This document shows, one piece after another, positions 18,870 through 24,134 of a DNA stretch of 24,134 nt. The notes under the pieces are model-generated. The model was not told where the DNA came from. It did no database searches and worked only from the letters and a program-made list of their open reading frames with translations. The stretch lies in the NCBI GenBank assembly GCA_003427395.1, contig BFEA01000686.1, positions 494,788 through 518,921 of the forward strand, read 5' to 3'. The first letter of the stretch is position 1. Each line of letters begins with the position of its first letter. The translations under genes and the position numbers were made by a program. The DNA is from Chara braunii (lineage: Eukaryota; Streptophyta; Charophyceae; Charales; Characeae).

Positions 18870-19059
18870 TATGTTTATTATTAGTTTATTTTACCGACCC
18901 CGACACTAGTACTGAGGCCGATCCCAGAACAGACTGGGCTTAGCCCAGTTGGTACACCCATGAACTGCTGAAATAGATGTCGAGAAGCCTAGGTGCTCGT
19001 GCGAGCAAGTAGGTGGTTAAGCCACGGCGCGAAAAGAGGCTTGCCTGATGGGGACTCTG

Positions 19060-19215
19060 CAAGCGCACCACTACCAACCACAAAACTTTGGTGGAGGCTC
19101 GCAGCGATACTGACGTGCAAATTGTTCGTCAGACTTTTAGTGTAGGCCCTGGGGCGAAAGACTAGGCGAACCACCTGACTGTTTGTTCCGTCAGGAGTTC
19201 CCCTTGGATAGCTGG
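19060..19215 (+). pseudogene. Degenerate 25S/26S rRNA fragment in repeat R
   Basis: 'ctttggtggaggctcgcag', 'cgatactgacgtgcaaat' and 'tgttcgtcagactt' are almost identical to the conserved nuclear large-subunit rRNA run, followed by 'ggggcgaaagacta' and 'cgaacc', then 'gttccgtcaggagttcc' and 'ccttggatagctgga'. A small insertion ('ttagtgtaggccc') and local scrambling break the tail. The rRNA sense strand is plus. This is the best-preserved of the three rRNA-derived blocks in the window and is the counterpart of 9495-9610. Confidence 0.9.
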
Positions 19216-19499
19216 ACTATTGGGGCAGCCTCGGGGGCAGAGGCGTTCTCAAGGGCAGATAGACTGCCCGTCCTGCCTATGAAGGTAGTGTGAGCGCAGG
19301 TGAGCGGAGGGGACCTGTCTGTTGGCGCGTGGATCTTCATGCTCTCTGTGGGAAATTTCATTTCGATTTCGCACCTCCGATCAGCAGAGGCAGCCTGAGC
19401 CTGGCCACAAGTTAGGGACTTACCTGTTGCCCGATGCGCCACACATCCTATTGGCGGAGGTAGCATAGGAGTAACCACGGGGCCGAAGACTTACCTGTC
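19216..19499. other. GC-rich stretch between two 25S-like blocks
   Basis: No gene is supported. Short scraps resemble the large-subunit rRNA segment upstream of the conserved block, for example 'gaaggtagtgtgagc' near 19280, and the phrase 'acttacctgt' occurs twice (near 19419 and 19488). This hints that the region is built from shuffled rRNA-derived pieces, but the similarity is too weak to call. Confidence 0.35.
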
Positions 19500-19705
19500 G
19501 GGCGGCTTACGTAAGGCTGCATAGGCAATAAGCGAGTGTAGACGACAGGGCGCACAGATAAGAGCGCTGGTGGAAGCTTGCAGCGGTAACGAGGTATCCG
19601 TTGTTTGTCAGACTTGAGTATGGTGGCGCAAGACTAATCGAACGACCAAGTAGTTGATGCCTCTAAAGCTCCCTCTAAGCAACTAGGAGTTGGCGAACAA
19701 GCTAA
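19500..19705 (+). pseudogene. Third degenerate 25S/26S rRNA fragment
   Basis: 'gctggtggaagcttgcagcg', 'tgtttgtcagacttgagtat', 'ggcgcaagactaatcgaac' and 'aagtagttga' track the same conserved large-subunit run as the blocks at 9495-9610 and 19060-19215, on the same strand. It lies only about 480 bp after the second block, outside the L/R repeat as I delimit it, and carries its own substitutions ('taacgaggtatcc' replaces 'tactgacgtgcaaat'). Confidence 0.8.
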
Positions 19706-21050
19706 CTGGTCGGACTGTGGCAGTAAGAAGGGAGGGCGAGCCTAGAGGCAAATATGTGTCAGGTGCATTGGATGAGGAAGGCTAAGGCGGAGACGAAGAT
19801 GGCGAAGAGAGAAAGATGAAAGTGGCAGCCAAAAAAGGAAATTGCATGCACATTTCACAACGGATTTGGGCAAAAAATATGTCGATTTAGGGGTTTTGTA
19901 TAGGGGCGATTTCCTTAGAGGTGTTTGTTTTGGTGTTAGAAGAGGAAGAAGGAAGTTTGAGAGGAAAGCGAGTGCGAGGAGGTGTTGGGAGAGTGAATTA
20001 AGACTGGAGTGTGAAACCAAGTTCTTACTCGATTCTTGATAGAATCGAGCAAACTAAAACATTGGATAGTAGAGGTTTTTGGGTATTGTGAGTGCGATGG
20101 TGTGGCTGGATTTAGCATAAGACTAATAGTTTCGTTGTCTCTGTAGTTAGGGGTTGTGCTGCGTATGAAAAAGGAAGACTAGAAAGATAATGCATTTGGC
20201 CCGATTCTGACAGAAGATTCATTCTCATTCTGTGCATTCAAATAAGTAGTGGAGTACGACCGCTAGCGTATGCACGATTGACCAGGGTGACCTCTGTCAC
20301 TGTCGCGTTGGTGATCGTACTCATTGAGACTGTGTTCATGGTTATTGACTCCCTCTCGCTCGTAGTACGTGTCCGTTTTCGCTACCGGTGGTCATCACCA
20401 TCGTCGTTCTTCATTCGTTCAAAGTGGTGCTCGCTCCTCTCATCACTATGACGCTTGGGTGCCTGCTTTTGAGATCTCGATCGTGCTAATCTTTGCCCTT
20501 GCTACAAGCCAACCGTTGTTGCGGTGATTCGCCACCGCCATCATTGCATATTCGTCGTGGCCACCATACAGACCTATTGTTGCCATCATGGCCGCTCCGG
20601 TTGTCTGACACCGGAAACGATAAAGACCATCGTGATCATCTTCAACGGGGTGCTCGACCATAGGTGTGCTGGTCGGGGCCGTTGACCTGACAGTTGCACC
20701 TACGTTTTCCCCGTGAATGAACCTATTTGTCGAGGCCGTCGAGTACATCAAAGAAGAGAGAGTTTATCTGGCGAGGAAGGATTGATCCATGTTCTGGTGA
20801 AGATTCATCCTGCTTTTGCTCATTCAAATTCACGAAGGTTGCACGATGATTCTGGAAGACTTCTAAATGAGCAGTGTATCCACGTTCTAGCGAAAGGTTC
20901 ATTCCAAATTTTGATCGGTTGAAGAAGTGTGAGGTTATCCACGAAGAAGGAAATTTTCTCATCGACCTGTGCGCTGACTATGGCGATGGAAATTGCATAA
21001 GGCCGACCGAGGAATTGGAGACTCATCCGTTAATGACTGCACGTACGCAT

Positions 21051-21076
21051 GAGAGAGAGAGAGGGAGAGAAAGAGA
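21051..21076. repeat. (GA)n purine tract
   Basis: A run of GA dinucleotides with 'ggg' and 'aaa' interruptions ('gagagagagagagggagaga'). Confidence 0.85.
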
Positions 21077-21892
21077 ACGCACCAGGTATGAAGCTGCAGT
21101 GGAGTCCGGCTGCAGTAATAAGCAAAAGCAGCAAAAGTGTAGTTTGCGTAGGGACTAGAGGAGGACCATTCCCATCTCATGCAGTTAGTGAGTGGTGGGA
21201 GCGAGCCCCTGATCGTGTCTAACGCCAACAGAATGTGGTCACATGGTTCTCCCTCGCCTTCATCGAGCTCGCCACCTGTGCCGGGATATTCTCCTTTGTT
21301 GTTGACAGATAGGTCTAGGCACTGGCGGAGGGTCTCGGTCGACACTCGTCTCTGCCTTTGTTTGAGTGACGGATGAAGAAGTCTGGTAAGTTTGTTGATG
21401 GGTCGCTGCATTGTTTGCAACAATAGTCATCACAGTCCTCATTCCGATACGCATGAGCAAAGCGGTGACTACCTCTGCACTACCAAAGTTGGTCTGCAAC
21501 AGGCAAAGGTCGTTCCTTATCAGCAGCTATCGTAGTACATTGCCACTAATGTTATATTGTGCAAATTTGGACTGAGCCGCGAGATTGCTTCTACCTCATG
21601 CTGCAGTTTGCGCTGAAGTCGCAGTACAAACATATTGTAAGGCGTTAGCGTTGTCAAGCGCATCGGCCCCCGTCTTTTTTCCCGCAGAGGCGGGAGCCCT
21701 CCGGCCATGCCACGCAGGAGTTAAACAAAAACACAACATAAGAGACAATTTGGGAACGACCCGAAATAATCTCCCTAACCGCCGAGACGGGTGCGTGGTC
21801 ACGTTGTTCCTTCGCCGCTCTAGCTGGGTGAGTCAGTTGTACATCCCTCGTATCCTACGACATGATAGGTTCCAGCGGGACACAACTTGCTT

Positions 21893-21920
21893 CCCTAAGG
21901 GGTTGTCACCACCCTTAGGG
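21893..21920. other. Perfect 9-bp-stem hairpin
   Basis: 'ccctaaggg' (21893-21901) is the exact reverse complement of 'cccttaggg' (21912-21920), around a 10-nt loop 'gttgtcacca'. There is no T-run or gene end nearby to make it a terminator. It could be part of a decayed repeat. Confidence 0.6.
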
Positions 21921-22156
21921 GGGTATCCCTACCGAGCTACCAACCCACGTGTGAAAGCTTTTAAATGCAATTGCAGAGGTGGGTCGGCCGAGGGCGTTTG
22001 CTCGCTCGCTGTAGTATAGGTATACACGATTAAAATGCCAATTAACTGACATTTCGTTAAAATTGACATTTTTTACTATTTTCGCGAAATTGAACATTAA
22101 TAATTTCGGCTATGTTTTTGTGTGGAAAAGAGTGACTTCCTTCTTTGTAGTGATGG

Positions 22157-22211
22157 CTACCATCACATGGTTTTAGTACACCATATGACTACCATCACAT
22201 GGTCTTAGTAT
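22157..22211. repeat. Direct repeat, 32-bp period, two copies
   Basis: 'ctaccatcacatggttttag' at 22157 recurs as 'ctaccatcacatggtcttag' at 22189, each followed by 'tac' or 'tat' + 'accc' or 'acc'. One transition separates the core copies. Confidence 0.85.
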
Positions 22212-22794
22212 ACCCTATCCCATAAGAGGTCTATCATCTATCATTGACCATAGACCACAACTATCGTATGGTATATCCTCTACCCTAAGAGTCCATCATA
22301 CAACATATATCATCATAATGTTAAAATACACCACAAAGGGCACCATGACATGGCCCGGCATGCACCGTAAGGGTGCATCATCTGACACACATCATCGGAC
22401 TCTCATCCCGCATATTACAAGTGTATGACACGGGTTCCATCGTTAGGTCTGCCGTAATTTGAGCATTTGCCTTTATGATATTGTGTTCTTACCACACTTA
22501 TCCCCATGAACGTTGTAACCTCTACACCATCAATATTGCAGAACTCATGACATCGAGGAAAACATTCATACCATATGCACCCAATGTCATTCGTGGAATT
22601 ACTCAAAGACTTTCGACCTCATTTCACATCTTTTCGCTTTTTATTCGTCAGCAGAGGCAACAAGAGATATCCATTGTATTGTAGAAATACGTCGCAAATG
22701 TGACCTTCCCATGCAAAACACTATAGAGTTATCAGTTACGTACAACACGAAAAAAAAAAAAGATTACAAAGAACTTCACTAGATGTACTACAAG

Positions 22795-23765
22795 TCACGA
22801 AGCTATCGAGTCTATGACGATCCTTCGTCTAATGCCCTAGATGTCTTTCATTGAGAAATGAAATGGTGGCACCTTGCCTGTCGCCGGAATAGATGCATAA
22901 GTGTGGATAAACACTCCACACTGATATGCGTCCTCTTATTTCGGAATGTCGTCGACGAGACATTTATGTTCGAAGCATGATATGTTTACAGACCTTCCTT
23001 GCTGAGTCGAGCGTTGTAATATAAAGCTTGCAAAGTGCCCTGTCAACTCTTTAGCAAACTCGATGTTTGTATCCATTGAATCGTAATACTCTATGACATG
23101 TCGTCGACGGTCGGCTACCAGAAGGGTCCAGTGTTTCCATTTTATATCGTGATACGGAGCTAGAATAAACTCTCTGTCTGCTATGATTACATCTCGAAAC
23201 CACCTAGCAACTCTGTCGTAGCTATATTCCATGTTTTTCCCAAACAACTTAGCAAAAAAATATGAGTTATATGCAGTTGTGACAGGGACCGTGCTTGCTC
23301 CACATGCATTTGACTTGTCAAAGGAAGTATCACATTCACGATGAAACATTATGCAATTGTTGTCATGCAGAAAAAGTTTCATGTAGAAATTCGCAATGTT
23401 CTCGTTCAACCACTGTTCTCATTCATGAGGACGCTGAAGTCATGCACTGTGAATAACAGCCGCTCCCCCGTGGCTTCATTCGTCGTGGTGGCCAAGGTTT
23501 TCGTATTATCCAGCTCTATGCTCATGTGACGTAATGTTTCTTCCTCAAACTCATTCAGGGCGTCCGTTGCTAAGTGAATAGTCCAGCCATGTACACAGAT
23601 GCGTTCGCCTTCATTGCATTGGTTAACTGCATCACCGAGCAACAATTTGAATTGTGTCTTGTTAATTTCTGCATGTGGCACATCCATTAACATGTACATG
23701 TTCAAATCGTGCTTGTCAATCACTCCCTCATTCAGTGTCGCCCGATACCTCGTGTGTGCGCGCAT
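22795..23765 (-). pseudogene. Ulp1-like (C48) cysteine protease, transposon-type, broken
   Basis: C48 proteases cleave SUMO-like proteins; plant transposons often carry relatives. The N-terminal part (23765-23406, 'MRAHTRYRATLNEG') has no clear motif and ends in TGA at 23408-23406. A 1-nt shift joins the next frame, whose codons give 'WLNENIANFYMKLF', the canonical start of the Ulp1 fold (W-L-N-D-x-I-I-x-F-Y). 'AYNSYFFAKL', 'VARWFRDV' and 'HWTLLVAD' follow (catalytic His, residue 93 of the 157-codon frame), then 'VIEYYDSMD' (catalytic Asp, 17 residues on, as in yeast Ulp1). TAA at 22938-22936 stops the frame, yet the same frame continues 'EDAYQCGVFIHTYASIP' with the catalytic Cys (TGT at 22920-22918), then 'FSMKDI', TAG and 'GIRRRIVIDSI' to TGA at 22797-22795. 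The 'cag' before 'TGG' at the shift could also be an intron acceptor. Confidence 0.88.
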
Positions 23766-23777
23766 GCCCGCGCCCGT

Positions 23778-23812
<35 letters not shown>

Positions 23813-23818
23813 GGAGAG
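23778..23818. repeat. (CG)n-(AG)n compound microsatellite
   Basis: An alternating CG run (23778-23792) passes directly into an AG run (to 23818, with one 'ggg' interruption). It lies immediately upstream of the Ulp1 remnant's first Met on the minus strand. Alternating CG is a Z-DNA-prone sequence. Confidence 0.92.
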
Positions 23819-24013
23819 TGACTTGGAAGCATAAAAATAGTGCGAACTTAAGTCATTCACCATCCTCAACACTAACAATGGAAGCGAAAGGAATTTTAGT
23901 CACTTTTCGACATTTTACGCCGATCGACGTGATCCCATCGCATAAATGAGCTGCAAGTACTCTGTTTATCACTTACTATGAAAATTGGTCTACAACTTCT
24001 ACCGGCATCCTTT
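23819..24013. other. Short unassigned stretch right of the Ulp1 pseudogene
   Basis: About 195 bp with no recognisable motif on either strand. It could hold upstream exon or transposon sequence belonging to the protease, but nothing shows it. Confidence 0.4.
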
Positions 24014-24053
24014 GCCACGCACACGCACACACACGCACACACATATTGTAGTG

Positions 24054-24134
<81 letters not shown>
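24014..24134. repeat. (AC)n microsatellite running off the window end
   Basis: A CA/CG-mixed tract (about 24016-24043) is separated by 'atattgtagtga' from an uninterrupted (AC)n of at least 39 units (24056-24134) that reaches the window edge. It may mark a contig end where assembly stopped. The minus-strand frame of alternating Val-Cys through it is an artefact of the repeat. Confidence 0.95.

Larger units (their letters stand above)
17880..19215. repeat. Repeat copy R (direct-repeat partner of 8130-9610)
   Basis: Collinear with copy L over at least 620 bp at a nearly constant offset (anchors given under copy L). It ends in a 25S-like rRNA block, as L does. It differs by a 304-bp MITE at 18558-18861. 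Removing the MITE and one 8-bp duplicate restores sequence resembling L around 8770-8800 ('aattttctcaatattttatt' in L versus 'aatttttgctatgtttatt' in R). Whether L and R are LTRs is not established. Confidence 0.72.
19706..22794. other. Gene-poor stretch between rRNA-like blocks and the Ulp1 pseudogene
   Basis: Forward and reverse frames up to about 150 codons occur (20446-20751, 20959-21423, 21585-22019), but none shows a recognisable motif or believable composition, so I call no gene. Local features are a (GA)n tract at 21051-21076, a 9-bp-stem hairpin at 21893-21920 and a short direct repeat at 22157-22211. From about 22020 the sequence becomes AT-richer. Confidence 0.5.

Noticed and set aside
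18934-18970. tRNA-like D-arm ('tagcccagttggtaca') suggesting a tRNA or SINE head
   Set aside because: No anticodon stem or T-arm ('ggttcgaatcc'-like box B) follows at the proper distance, and the motif is part of a near-palindrome 'ctgggcttagcccag'.
20783-20912. Possible 93-bp duplication ('atccatgttctggtgaag' versus 'atccacgttctagcgaaa')
   Set aside because: Only about 28 bp align well; flanking sequence does not continue the match.
20446-22019. Longer frames at 20446-20751 (-), 20959-21423 (-) and 21585-22019 (+) as possible genes
   Set aside because: Translations show no recognisable domain, have biased or patchy composition, overlap each other's shadows and lack supporting context.
1177-22938. 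Reassigned genetic code (TAA/TAG read as Gln), suggested by several stops at Gln-like positions, including the Helitron 'FA*LYL' and the Ulp1 oxyanion Gln
   Set aside because: Other stops fall at Trp (TGA 751) and Arg (TGA 1838, TGA 10436-10434), and there are many frameshifts. Transition decay explains all of these classes, whereas a TAA/TAG reassignment would not explain TGA or the frameshifts.
23896-24129. Minus-strand ORF of alternating Cys and Val
   Set aside because: It is a translation of the (AC)n microsatellite.
1-24134. CRISPR array, bacterial operon or phage content
   Set aside because: The only regular repeats are minisatellites and microsatellites without unique spacers. The gene content is eukaryotic transposons, and the 16S piece is a short plastid-type fragment.

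Overview
The window looks like nuclear DNA from a plant-type (streptophyte) eukaryote and is a graveyard of mobile elements; I see no intact host gene. The plant reading rests on four things: a plastid-type 16S rRNA fragment embedded in nuclear transposon sequence, a degenerate Ty3/gypsy element, a degenerate plant-type Helitron, and a transposon-type Ulp1 (C48) protease. Every recognisable reading frame is broken by stops and frameshifts. My best guess is a charophyte such as Chara, because the Gag/Pol wording is reminiscent of that lineage; this is weak and unverified.

Layout. 2-260 is a 25/27-bp minisatellite. 270-3689 (+) is a broken Ty3/gypsy pol (RT, RNase H, integrase) with a piece of plastid 16S rDNA inside the RT. 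3857-6048 (+) is a broken gag-like ORF with a CCHC zinc knuckle, lying downstream of pol, the reverse of the usual order. 6049-8130 has no recognisable gene. About 8130-9610 and 17880-19215 are two collinear, diverged direct copies (L and R) of one repeat, about 9.75 kb apart; both carry degraded 25S/26S rRNA sequence near their right ends, and a third 25S piece lies at 19500-19705. Between L and R are an 18-bp minisatellite, a Helitron Rep-helicase pseudogene on the minus strand (about 10350-13390), and about 4.3 kb of AT-rich DNA. R contains a 304-bp MITE with terminal inverted repeats and an 8-bp target-site duplication, which L lacks. 19720-22795 is gene-poor. 22795-23765 (-) is a Ulp1-like cysteine protease pseudogene, and the window ends in Z-DNA-prone and (AC)n microsatellites.

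How the parts relate. Decay is the common theme: many of the stops, and several lost catalytic residues, are explained by G:C to A:T transitions (CAG to TAG, CGA to TGA, TGG to TGA, GAT to AAT), as expected from deamination of methylated cytosine in silenced transposons. I found no convincing new functional system. The observations most worth checking are the pol-before-gag order, the rRNA-bearing direct-repeat pair, the MITE with a matching empty site inside the same window, and the protease whose oxyanion-hole Gln codon has become a stop.
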